Below, piece by piece: positions 1 to 5,987 of a stretch of DNA of 7,571 bases; position 1 is the first letter of the stretch, and every line of letters starts with the position of its first letter. This DNA is from Gammaproteobacteria bacterium (lineage in GTDB: Bacteria; Pseudomonadota; Gammaproteobacteria; Competibacterales; Competibacteraceae): positions 1-7,571 of the forward strand of contig JAIFNF010000060.1 in assembly GCA_020047885.1 (NCBI GenBank), written 5' to 3'. The notes beneath the pieces are model-generated. The model searched no databases. It was not told where the DNA came from and saw nothing but the letters and a program-made list of their open reading frames with translations. Made by a program: the position numbers and the translations under genes.

Positions 1-16
1 GTCAGCGCCGGGGTGG
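1..16. repeat. Partial copy of short GC-rich repeat (copy 1)
   Basis: The first 16 bases, GTCAGCGCCGGGGTGG, are identical to 76-91. Similarity continues loosely after that (tcagaccc versus ttcgaccc). It lies inside the open reading frame of the glycosyltransferase and encodes the second HPGAD motif. The element may extend beyond the window edge. Confidence 0.8.
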
Positions 17-1347
17 TCAGACCCTGTTGGAGCCGAGGATACACATTCCCCTCCTTGGATAAGGAGGGGTGGCGCGTCAGCGCCGGGGTGGTTCGACCCC
101 GGCAACAACACCGCCACCACCCGTTCCCAAGTCACCGCCTGCGCCCGCCGCCACCCCTGCACACCCAACCGCTGGGCTACCTCGCGATGCATCGCCAAAA
201 ACGTGATCCGCTCCGCCAGCGCCGCCGGGGTTGGATCCACCGAATAACCGGTTTCCCCATCCACCACCAACTCATTCGGCCCCCCGGCATCCCGAACCGT
301 CAACACCGGCTTAGCGCTCAACATCGCCTCCAGCGTCACCAAACCAAAATCCTCCCGATCCGGCACATACGGCACCGCCAGCGCCCGGGCGTAATGCCCC
401 ACCAGCTCCGCATCGCTCACAAACCCGAGAAACGCAATGCGTGGATCCCCCTCCGCCAACGCCCGCAACCGCACCTCATCCGCTCCCGTGCCGGCAATCT
501 TCAACCCCACCGGCACCGTGACCAGCCGCATCGCCGCAATCAACAGATCCAGGCGCTTGGGGCGATCCAGACGGCTCACGGTGAATAGCCAATCCCGCAC
601 TTCACCCCCCCCACCCCGACCCTCCCCCGCGAGGGGGGAGGGAGATAAAACATCCCCCCCCTTTGAAAAAGGGGGGTCGGGGGGGATTTCTGGCAGCACC
701 GGTCGCAACCCGCGCAACGCCGTCGGCGGCCAGGCCACCGCCACGTCCACTCCCGGCGGAAAATAGCCCGGCCGGTTCGCCACCGTATGGGAAATCGCCG
801 CATACCGCCGAATCGCCCCCGGCGCCAGCCCCACCCCATCGAGAAAATGCACCACCGCCCGCGCCAAAGCACCCGGAAAAGCCAGCAATTCCGGCGGATA
901 CTCCTCACGCTGCTCGATCAACCGCCCGGTCAACGCCAACACCTCCGCCAGCGCCGCCCGTTCCCCCGGATGCCGCTCCAGCACCGCCAACAACCGACCC
1001 AATACCCCTTCATGCGATCCGGGCACCTCCAGCGGCCAGCCCGCCGGCCAGGTGTCGTACAAACCCCGCAGAGGATGCAGCAGATAGCACACATGCTGCT
1101 CATGCCGCACCATCCACGACGGATATTTCGTACTGATCACGAGATCAAAATGGCTCAGATCCAACGCAGCGAACGCCTGGTAACTGGCCAACACCTCCGG
1201 AAAATCGCTTTCCCGGCTCGGCAGCTTGATCAACTCGGCTCGATGCGCCGTCGCCTGATGCAAATAATCCAGCAACCCGGCGAACAACGTCTCCGCACCG
1301 CCCATGGCGAACGGCACCGGACTGGGGGCGACAATCGCGATATTCAT
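1..1347 (-). CDS. Glycosyltransferase, family-4 type (GT-B fold), 3' end outside window
   Basis: A retaining GT-B glycosyltransferase is the likely product, moving a sugar from an activated donor to a surface glycan or lipid-linked intermediate in the cytoplasm. The frame is open for 449 codons from ATG 1347 to the window edge without a stop. The N-terminal domain starts MNIAIVAPSPVPFAMGGAE, with the glycine-rich GGAE typical of the family. The C-terminal domain has LFTVSRLDRPKRLDLLI (about residues 253-269), then IAGTGA, and the family E-x7-E motif at E332 and E340 in EDFGLVTLE. The start overlaps the methyltransferase stop as ATGA and has no clear Shine-Dalgarno, so translational coupling is likely. 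Two oddities: residues 220-249 are encoded by two palindromic repeats in the interdomain linker, and residues from about 418 on (repeated motif HPGAD) are also repeat-derived, after the point where such proteins usually end. Donor and acceptor cannot be read from the sequence. Confidence 0.85.
   Translation of the reverse strand, partial: MNIAIVAPSPVPFAMGGAETLFAGLLDYLHQATAHRAELIKLPSRESDFPEVLASYQAFAALDLSHFDLVISTKYPSWMVRHEQHVCYLLHPLRGLYDTWPAGWPLEVPGSHEGVLGRLLAVLERHPGERAALAEVLALTGRLIEQREEYPPELLAFPGALARAVVHFLDGVGLAPGAIRRYAAISHTVANRPGYFPPGVDVAVAWPPTALRGLRPVLPEIPPDPPFSKGGDVLSPSPLAGEGRGGGGEVRDWLFTVSRLDRPKRLDLLIAAMRLVTVPVGLKIAGTGADEVRLRALAEGDPRIAFLGFVSDAELVGHYARALAVPYVPDREDFGLVTLEAMLSAKPVLTVRDAGGPNELVVDGETGYSVDPTPAALAERITFLAMHREVAQRLGVQGWRRAQAVTWERVVAVLLPGSNHPGADAPPLLIQGGECVSSAPTGSDHPGAD
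48..100. repeat. Composite palindromic repeat (copy 2) at the glycosyltransferase 3' end
   Basis: Three adjoining inverted repeats are visible. CCCCTCCTT (48-56) pairs with AAGGAGGGG (61-69) around a 4-base loop. GGCGC (71-75) pairs with GCGCC (80-84). GGGGT (85-89) pairs with ACCCC (96-100). The part at 76-91 repeats the first 16 bases of the window. The structure is like REP or MITE-type extragenic palindromes, but here it lies in an open frame and is translated into the protein tail. There is no T-run next to the stems to support a terminator. Confidence 0.75.
601..690. repeat. Tandem pair of palindromic elements inserted in frame in the glycosyltransferase
   Basis: Hairpin A is CCCTCCCCC (620-628) with GGGGGAGGG (634-642), preceded by the C-rich flank that this repeat type also has in ispE. 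Hairpin B is CCCCCCTTT (656-664) with AAAGGGGGG (668-676) around a GAA loop, followed by a G-rich arm to 685. The whole block is 90 bases, exactly 30 codons in the glycosyltransferase frame, and encodes a low-complexity Pro/Gly/Ser segment including PPDPPFSKGG and PLAGEGRGGGGE. Recognisable family sequence resumes at once on the C-terminal side (VRDWLFTVSRLD). Confidence 0.8.
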
Positions 1348-2210
1348 CGCCGGGTCGCCACTAAAGCAAAGCGGACATAAACACTGGGATCAACCTCAGC
1401 GGCATTGCCAATCCAGAAATACTCAAAAGTGAACGCATCCGCCACCGGCTCCGCGACGCGCTCCAGAAAGGAACGCGGACTATAAAACCGGCCATGGCGG
1501 TTACCCCAACCCTGGGCGGCAAAAATACGCGCATCCGGATCAAACGGCACCGCATGAACCGCGCTATACGTCGGATCCGTCTGCACCGCCGGCTCGTGAT
1601 ACAGATAAAAAGGAACAACGCACACCTTCCCACCCGGCACCAGCACCCGCGCCAGCTCCACAAACAACCGCCGATCCGCATCACCCTCGAAATGCTCCAG
1701 ACTATAGGTGAGCGCCGCCTGGGTCGCAAAACCGGCCGGAACCGGCATCGCGCAGGCATCCCCGCCAATCTGCCGACCCTGCAGACCCTCGGCATACATA
1801 ATGTCCTGACTATAACTCGCACCACCAAACAGCCGCCCCACAATCTCCGACAACGGCGAATGCTCACTGGCGATGTCGATAAACACATCAGTCGGCTGAA
1901 TCTGCAATAACTGCAAGCACAAAAAATGCTCCAGCGTCTTCTCCGGGCGACTCCCCGCATAATAATCAGGATAGCGGGCGTCATACTCGGCTTTCCGGTA
2001 ATAATCCGCATACTCCGCCGCATCCACCACTCGCGGCGTTAGCGAGAGTCCCGCCTGTTCAGCGGCCGCCCGAATGCGTTCAACCTGCGGCGGCGAAATG
2101 TTGTCAATCGCCCCCTCCACCAGGTCGAGGCCGCGCTGCCGTAGCCATTCCACCGCCTCGGCATGGGACAACGCGCCGGTCGCGGGTTGATAGACATAAG
2201 GTGTATTCAT
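1344..2210 (-). CDS. Class I SAM-dependent methyltransferase (Methyltransf_11-like)
   Basis: Predicted 288-residue methyltransferase using S-adenosylmethionine, cytoplasmic, probably acting on a sugar or lipid carrier given its neighbours. The first 90 residues form an N-terminal region with an acidic/aromatic stretch (AEYADYYRKAEYDARYPDYY). The Rossmann core follows: DVFIDIASEHS at 108-118 in the place of motif I, IGGDACAMP around 148-155, the ALTYSLEHF segment at 166-174, and LARVLVPGGKVCVVP at 186-200, which is the typical post-motif-III turn. Motif I lacks the usual GxGxG and has IASEHS instead, as in some divergent family members. I chose ATG 2210, with a weak GGA seven bases upstream. 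An upstream in-frame ATG at 2258 would add residues encoded by a hairpin repeat and is less likely. The stop overlaps the glycosyltransferase start as ATGA, so the two are probably one transcript. The exact substrate is unknown. Confidence 0.8.
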   Translation of the reverse strand: MNTPYVYQPATGALSHAEAVEWLRQRGLDLVEGAIDNISPPQVERIRAAAEQAGLSLTPRVVDAAEYADYYRKAEYDARYPDYYAGSRPEKTLEHFLCLQLLQIQPTDVFIDIASEHSPLSEIVGRLFGGASYSQDIMYAEGLQGRQIGGDACAMPVPAGFATQAALTYSLEHFEGDADRRLFVELARVLVPGGKVCVVPFYLYHEPAVQTDPTYSAVHAVPFDPDARIFAAQGWGNRHGRFYSPRSFLERVAEPVADAFTFEYFWIGNAAEVDPSVYVRFALVATRR

Positions 2211-2219
2211 CAGATTTTC
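2207..2219. repeat. 13-base direct repeat, copy at the methyltransferase start
   Basis: TCATCAGATTTTC here is identical to 4477-4489. The ATG of the methyltransferase (2210-2208) lies within it. The two copies have the same orientation and bracket the acyltransferase gene. Confidence 0.5.
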
Positions 2220-2228
2220 CGTGAGAGA

Positions 2229-2272
2229 CCCCGGCCTTGCTTCGGCTGCGCTCAGCACGAGTCAGGCCGGGG
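2229..2272. repeat. Long inverted repeat (REP-like) upstream of the methyltransferase
   Basis: CCCCGGCCT (2229-2237) is perfectly complementary to AGGCCGGGG (2264-2272), separated by 26 bases that include TTCGGCTGCGCTCAGCACGA. It lies 19 bases before the methyltransferase start codon. Read on the minus strand the stem is not followed by a T-run, so an intrinsic terminator is not supported. A short repeat element or an RNA hairpin in the mRNA leader fits better. Its sequence is unlike the hairpins in the glycosyltransferase and in ispE. Confidence 0.65.
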
Positions 2273-2369
2273 AGGTAGAGGAAGTTGCCCAAGCGCAAAA
2301 GGACATCGACCGGAAAGTTCACGAAACGGGCCACGGGGTAGCCGACATGAGTCTGCAGGGCGACCGCCA

Positions 2370-4475
2370 TCAGTCCGGCGCTCCCGATGGCACACGCTGC
2401 CGCAGCATAAACGCCCGGAAATCCTCATACAGCACCTGATTCCCATAGCCGCTCAAATGGTCACCGTCAAAAAACAGCGGCTTGCCATCTGGCGCCATCG
2501 CTACACAAGTTTCCTGCGGACACAAGACCGGGAACGGATCCCACACCTGCAGGCCAGGCATGCGCCGGGCTATTTCCGCAAAGGATTCCATCACCGGTTG
2601 TCGATACTCCAGCAGCTCGCGGCGCGACATTTCCAGACCGTGGCGACAAATCGGATTACCCCGGTTAAACCAGTCCGAACAGCGAAAGGGGGGGGCACGA
2701 AAGAGCGGTTTCGGAGCCTCAAAAATAATGTGCATGCCCCGCACCGCCAGAGGCTGCAACAAGGCCAGCGCTTCATCCAGGGCCTGGATGCGCTTCTGCA
2801 AGGCTTCCGGTTCGGACATCGCCGCCTGAACCGTCTCTTCCGGCAATACGTCCCATTGTCCGGTAAGGCGCACCAATCTCAACGAGGGCAAAAAGAACCC
2901 ATCACCGGGTTGCACCCGTCGCTGCACATCGTCCACGATCACCCTGGCGAATGATCGACAGTGGGCGGCCTCGTCATTACGATAAGCAAGATTGATGTAG
3001 GTGCATCCGCCTCTCATATACACCAGCAATTCCACCGAATTTTCCGCACTGAACCGTTGCAACAGCGGAAGATAGGCTCCGGCATGAGAGTCGCCGGCCA
3101 CAAACAGGCGGGGGTTTCGCACCTGGTCGCCACACTGCGGAACCATCCGATGGAGAAAGATACCGCCTTCCAAGGACTGATTTTCGATGTGCAACGGGCA
3201 GCGACTGACTGCGGCCGCATTAAAATCACCCGGGTACCAGACCGCCCGGTCGCGGGTAACGCTCAGAGATAACGCCCCGCGCTGTTTGGCCAGCAGCACG
3301 CTCATCGCGCCACCCACACCCACCGCCATCGCCCCCAACAGGATGGTCACGACCGCCGGCCAGCGGTGTAATGCCCGCGAGTAGCGAACCGGACATTCGA
3401 TCCAGCGATAGGAAAGCGTTGCGCACAGGAAGGTCAGCGTCAGAGCCACCAGCGCATCGAGCCAGGACGCCATGCCGGACGTCCAGCGCAACAGCACGAT
3501 GATCGGCCAGTGCCAGAGATACAGCGAATACGAAATACGTCCGACGAAGACCAGCCCCGGCCCGCTTAACCCCCGAACCAGCCACCCGGATTCGCCACTG
3601 GACAGCAGCGCCAGCAGGCCGACCGTCCCTAACACTGTGCAAAATGCCCAAGGCCAGGGAACGCCCTGCGGATCGCCGACAACCCAGCCGGCCAAGATCA
3701 GGCTTGATGACCCGGCAGCGATGGCCGTCCGCCAGACGGGCGTGAGGTTAGCCAAAGCTCCGGGACAGTGCGCGGAAAACTGGTAAAGGAGGACGCCCGC
3801 CGCCAGCTCCCAGAACCGGGTGAAAATCAGGTACCACGCCATCGCCGGTTCCTTTTCCGCCCACCAGACGGCACCCAGCAGCGACAGGATCGCCAGCACC
3901 CCATACATCGCGATCGACGGAACCGCCGACTTCCCCGCCCAGCGCCGCGATGACCACCAAAAAAACAGGAAGGGGAAAAACAGATAAAACTGCTCTTCTA
4001 CTCCCAGCGACCACGTATGCGTGTAGGGATTGAACGCCACTCGCGGCGAAAAATAGTCCTCGCTGGTCTGGGCCAGAATCCAGTTGCTGAGGCCGAAGAA
4101 GGCATAAAGTCCGGTTTTTTCATTGGTATCACTCAGCCAGGCATCGGGAATGAACCAGGCCGAGAACACCCCGGTCACGACCAGCATCACCAGTAGCGCC
4201 GGGAGGATACGCCGAAGGCGGCGGGCGTAAAAATCGAGGATGAACGGAATGAAACGGGATGCCCGTCCGCGCCGATCCTGGGCGGCGCTGACCACGAATC
4301 CGGAAATAACGAAAAACAGGTCAACCCCTAAAAAGCCGCCCGGTAACACATCATGATTCAAATGGTAAAAGATCACCGACAGTACCGCCAGCGCACGCAG
4401 GCCATCAATCGCTGGCACCTGGTCGACCGCTCTGTCGGTTATTTGGCGATATTTCCAATTCAAAAGAATACCCAT
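2370..4475 (-). CDS. OafA/YrhL-type membrane acyltransferase with C-terminal SGNH domain
   Basis: Full-length 701-residue inner-membrane O-acyltransferase, of the kind that adds acetyl or other acyl groups to O-antigen, exopolysaccharide or peptidoglycan sugars. The acyltransferase-3 half (about 20-390) opens with PAIDGLRALAVLSVIFYHLN and carries the family R-x10-H motif (R27, H38), then GVDLFFVISGFVVS, the basic loop ARRLRRILPALL, and WSLGVEEQFYLFFP. Many hydrophobic segments follow. A periplasmic SGNH esterase-like domain comes after, with VAGDSHAG (Ser463) as block I and DGDHLSGYGN as the catalytic Asp/His block (D670, H673). Both active sites therefore look intact. Start ATG 4475 places the usual short N-terminal tail before the first helix; the Shine-Dalgarno is weak. 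Upstream lie only gene fragments, so its promoter is unclear. In known family members the membrane half transfers the acyl group across the membrane and the SGNH domain completes the transfer. The acyl group and acceptor are unknown. Confidence 0.92.
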   Translation of the reverse strand: MGILLNWKYRQITDRAVDQVPAIDGLRALAVLSVIFYHLNHDVLPGGFLGVDLFFVISGFVVSAAQDRRGRASRFIPFILDFYARRLRRILPALLVMLVVTGVFSAWFIPDAWLSDTNEKTGLYAFFGLSNWILAQTSEDYFSPRVAFNPYTHTWSLGVEEQFYLFFPFLFFWWSSRRWAGKSAVPSIAMYGVLAILSLLGAVWWAEKEPAMAWYLIFTRFWELAAGVLLYQFSAHCPGALANLTPVWRTAIAAGSSSLILAGWVVGDPQGVPWPWAFCTVLGTVGLLALLSSGESGWLVRGLSGPGLVFVGRISYSLYLWHWPIIVLLRWTSGMASWLDALVALTLTFLCATLSYRWIECPVRYSRALHRWPAVVTILLGAMAVGVGGAMSVLLAKQRGALSLSVTRDRAVWYPGDFNAAAVSRCPLHIENQSLEGGIFLHRMVPQCGDQVRNPRLFVAGDSHAGAYLPLLQRFSAENSVELLVYMRGGCTYINLAYRNDEAAHCRSFARVIVDDVQRRVQPGDGFFLPSLRLVRLTGQWDVLPEETVQAAMSEPEALQKRIQALDEALALLQPLAVRGMHIIFEAPKPLFRAPPFRCSDWFNRGNPICRHGLEMSRRELLEYRQPVMESFAEIARRMPGLQVWDPFPVLCPQETCVAMAPDGKPLFFDGDHLSGYGNQVLYEDFRAFMLRQRVPSGAPD

Positions 4476-4476
4476 C

Positions 4477-4489
4477 TCATCAGATTTTC
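4477..4489. repeat. 13-base direct repeat, copy at the acyltransferase start
   Basis: This is the second copy of TCATCAGATTTTC. It lies one base upstream of the acyltransferase ATG (4475) and within the end of the glycosyltransferase-2 fragment (codons for ENLM). A chance match of this length in the window is possible; the position at two start codons makes it notable. Confidence 0.5.
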
Positions 4490-4540
4490 GTTCAATACCG
4501 GTACGACAACCGTGATCCGTTTACCTCTGACCTCTGACAT
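4481..4540 (-). pseudogene. N-terminal fragment of a family-2-like glycosyltransferase
   Basis: Starting at ATG 4540, with GAGG six bases upstream, the frame reads MSEVRGKRITVVVPVLNENL. The ITVVVPVLNE stretch is the typical first beta strand and loop of GT-A family 2 glycosyltransferases, which bind the nucleotide sugar there. After about 20 codons the frame runs into the acyltransferase leader and ends soon after (RWVFF, stop), so the rest of the enzyme, including any DxD motif, is missing. It is a gene start cut off by rearrangement. The identification rests on one short motif and is therefore moderate. Confidence 0.5.
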
Positions 4541-4557
4541 ACCGGCCTCGTAGATCC

Positions 4558-4734
4558 AGAAACGAACACATCGGCGGCGCTGAACTGGTCGCGGCCAACC
4601 GCAATAGCGATCCAGAAGACGAACAGAAACAGTGGAAAGATCCGCAACAGACGGTTCCTGAGGAACGGGCCATAATCCAGCGCCTCCGCCTTGAGGGCGA
4701 TGGTCATAAACAGGAAACCGGACAGGGTAAACTC
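4558..4734 (-). pseudogene. Internal fragment of a second acyltransferase-3 gene
   Basis: About 59 codons in one frame read FTLSGFLFMTIALKAE, then FLRNRLLRIFPLFLFVFWIA, then VGRDQFSAADVFVS. This matches the family pattern of the second membrane helix (LSGFLF), the basic loop (RNRLLRIFP) and the third helix. The upstream part with the R-x10-H motif and all the rest of the protein are absent, so it cannot be functional. It joins the TonB receptor fragment on the 5' side (around 4728-4740) and runs out just before the glycosyltransferase-2 fragment on the 3' side. Its sequence differs from the intact acyltransferase next door, so it is a remnant of another gene and not a duplication of that one. 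Confidence 0.7.
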
Positions 4735-5599
4735 CCGCCTTGCGCTTTCGCGGGATCGAGTCGGCGTTCGGCATAGGGCGGCGTGAGTAGCGGCACCACC
4801 ATGTTCTCGTCAAACTTGCCATTGTAAATATCGCCCATCACGCTGACCGTATCGCGTCCGGTCGGTTGCCAGTCCAGCCGGAAGCCACCCCGTTGGAGTG
4901 TCCAGTCATCGCCGGCATCCTGCCCCTGGGGATCGACAAAGCCATCACGGCGGGCCTGGCGACCGTAGAGCCGATACTGGGTGTTTTCCCCGAACTGACC
5001 GCCGTAACGGGCATCAACGATGGAGCGCTCCTCATGACCGGCGGTCACGCTGATCCGGCCGCCCTGGGTATCGCGGGCGGGCTTGTTGATGATATTGATA
5101 ACGCCATTGACGGCGTTCGCGCCCCACAGACTGCCGCCTGGGCCGCGAATGACTTCAATGCGGTCGATGTCCGCCAATGGCAGATCCTGAATTTCCCAGT
5201 ACACGCCGGAAAAAGCCGGCGTATAGACTGAGCGGCCATCGACCATCACCAGCAGTTTGTTGGTGAAACGGCCATTGAAACCGCGAATGGTGATCGCCCA
5301 ACGGTTGGCATCGATGCGGGCTACCTCGACGCCGGGCGCTGCGCCTCAGCCAGGCTGGTGACCCCGGATCGGCGGATATCTTCATTCGTAATGACGAAGA
5401 CGGCGGCGGCGCTATCCGCCCAGGGCTGTTCCTGCTTGGCCGCCGAGATGACATTCACCTGCATTAAATCTTCGATGTTCAGTTCCATCAACGCCGCTTC
5501 GGTCGCCGTAGCTGCGAAAACGGTTTGCGGATTCCCCAGCGCCAGACTGAGTGCGGTTAGCACCATTGCGTTGAAGGGGGGTTTGATGGATTCTGGCAT
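4732..5599 (-). pseudogene. TonB-dependent outer-membrane receptor, frameshifted and truncated
   Basis: The intact ancestor would be an outer-membrane receptor importing a ligand with TonB energy. From ATG 5599 there is a signal-peptide-like N-terminus (hydrophobic stretch ending VFAATA), then the start of the plug domain (LNIEDLMQVNVISAAKQEQP, VFVITNEDIRRSGVTSLAEA). The frame then stops (AQRPASR, stop near 5323). In the next frame the plug continues directly: APGVEVARIDANRWAITIRG, DGRSVYTPAFSGVYWE, IDRIEVIRGPGGSLWGANAV and NGVINIINK, the hallmark plug motif. The first barrel strands follow, to RRLDPAKAQGG at about 4734, where the similarity ends and an acyltransferase fragment takes over. 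Only about 290 of the usual 600-750 residues remain. The break lies near 5335-5343 and is explained by a 7-base deletion between two GCGCC copies. Both defects make it non-functional. Confidence 0.88.
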
Positions 5600-5668
5600 G
5601 GCCTGCTAAGCTTGAGATTGTGGGGTCATAAAAAAATTTGTCGACCTAAAAAGTATTGGGTGATAACG
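5600..5668. other. Divergent intergenic region
   Basis: These 69 bases separate the receptor pseudogene (minus) from the small plus-strand gene. The stretch is AT-richer than its surroundings, especially 5626-5657, as expected of a promoter region for the plus-strand genes. I could not find a convincing -35/-10 pair on either strand, so no promoter is assigned. Confidence 0.4.
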
Positions 5669-5932
5669 ATGCTGAATTCTGTGCATTCTGCAACCGGCCA
5701 TCCCGCCGGTTTACCCGCGTCGGCGCAACCGGAAGCTTCCCCGGATAGCGCTGATATGGCGCAATTCCAACAGGCGATGAACGCGCCCGATAACCCGGCT
5801 GCCCCGCCTCCTGAGGAAAAAAAGGATTCCCTGCTGGAAGAAATGCAGGGCAATATCTTCAGTCAGGTCTGCCGTTCCATGATGGAGAATCAACGAAAAC
5901 TCAAAGAAAACGTTGATGAGTTACGCAATTAG
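5669..5932 (+). CDS. Small hypothetical protein upstream of lolB
   Basis: This 87-residue product is of a family I do not recognise. I chose ATG 5669, with GGGTGA five bases upstream; the frame is open back to about 5612 without a better start. The N-terminal half is rich in Ala, Pro, Ser and Asp and probably disordered, with no signal peptide or membrane segment. It contains ADMAQFQQAMNAP and the run PPPEEKK. The C-terminal part (about 52-87), from SLLEEMQGNIFSQVCRSMME to NVDELRN, is charged and likely one amphipathic helix or short coiled coil. A small protein with an FxxAM-like N-terminal motif and a single C-terminal helix recalls type III secretion inner-rod or needle proteins, but this is a weak resemblance and no secretion genes are seen nearby. 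The 55-base gap to lolB has no terminator, so it may be co-transcribed. Codon use looks like that of lolB and supports a real gene. Confidence 0.6.
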   Translation: MLNSVHSATGHPAGLPASAQPEASPDSADMAQFQQAMNAPDNPAAPPPEEKKDSLLEEMQGNIFSQVCRSMMENQRKLKENVDELRN

Positions 5933-5987
5933 GCATCCTCTCGGAAAGCGCGAAATAGTTTAACGCAGAACTAATTGAGTGGTGAGG

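Larger units (their letters stand above)
2104..2370 (-). pseudogene. 88-codon open frame, possible remnant of a gene following the acyltransferase
   Basis: An ATG at 2370 overlaps the acyltransferase stop as TGATG, the same junction seen between lolB and ispE. The first 35 or so codons read like real protein (VGYPVARFVNFPVDVLLRLG, amphipathic and hydrophobic). The next codons are encoded by the inverted repeat at 2229-2272, and the last third overlaps the methyltransferase in another frame and turns into Arg/Gly-rich sequence. I read it as a gene scrap truncated by the repeat; an intact small coupled gene is possible but less likely. I do not recognise the family. The span between acyltransferase and methyltransferase (2211-2369) holds nothing else I can identify. 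Confidence 0.3.

Noticed and set aside
1..100. CRISPR array
   Set aside because: Only two partial copies of a 16-base motif with internal palindromes and no regular repeat-spacer series; no cas genes.
620..676. Intrinsic terminators at the hairpins
   Set aside because: They lie inside an open coding frame and have no T-run directly after a stem in the transcribed direction; frame preservation argues for inserted repeats instead.
576..908. 110-codon minus-strand open frame in another register of the glycosyltransferase, ending in the repeat block
   Set aside because: Arg/Trp-rich off-frame translation. The correct frame runs through the same bases without a stop and reads as a glycosyltransferase on both sides.
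787..1380. 197-codon plus-strand open frame antisense to the glycosyltransferase
   Set aside because: Shadow frame of GC-rich coding DNA; the minus-strand frame has family motifs in the right order and overlaps the methyltransferase as ATGA.
2163..2954. 263-codon plus-strand open frame antisense to the acyltransferase, crossing the intergenic hairpin
   Set aside because: The composition is Arg/His/Gln-rich, as expected from the antisense of GC-rich coding DNA. It lies across a canonical acyltransferase with both active sites intact, and has no recognisable domain.
4522..4538. Short tandem repeat of ACCTCTGAC/CTCTGAC
   Set aside because: Only two units, too short to call a repeat element, and it lies in the start of the glycosyltransferase-2 fragment (SEVRG), so it may simply be coding sequence.
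4460..4822. 120-codon minus-strand open frame spanning the receptor, acyltransferase and glycosyltransferase fragments
   Set aside because: Only its last 20 or so codons (MSEVRGKRITVVVPVLNENL) look like protein; the rest is an off-frame reading of the receptor and acyltransferase fragments.
5612..5666. Sigma-70 promoter for the small gene, with TTGAGA or TTGTCG as -35
   Set aside because: The hexamers at the right spacing (AATTTG, TGATAA) match the -10 consensus poorly, and the second would overlap the ribosome site.
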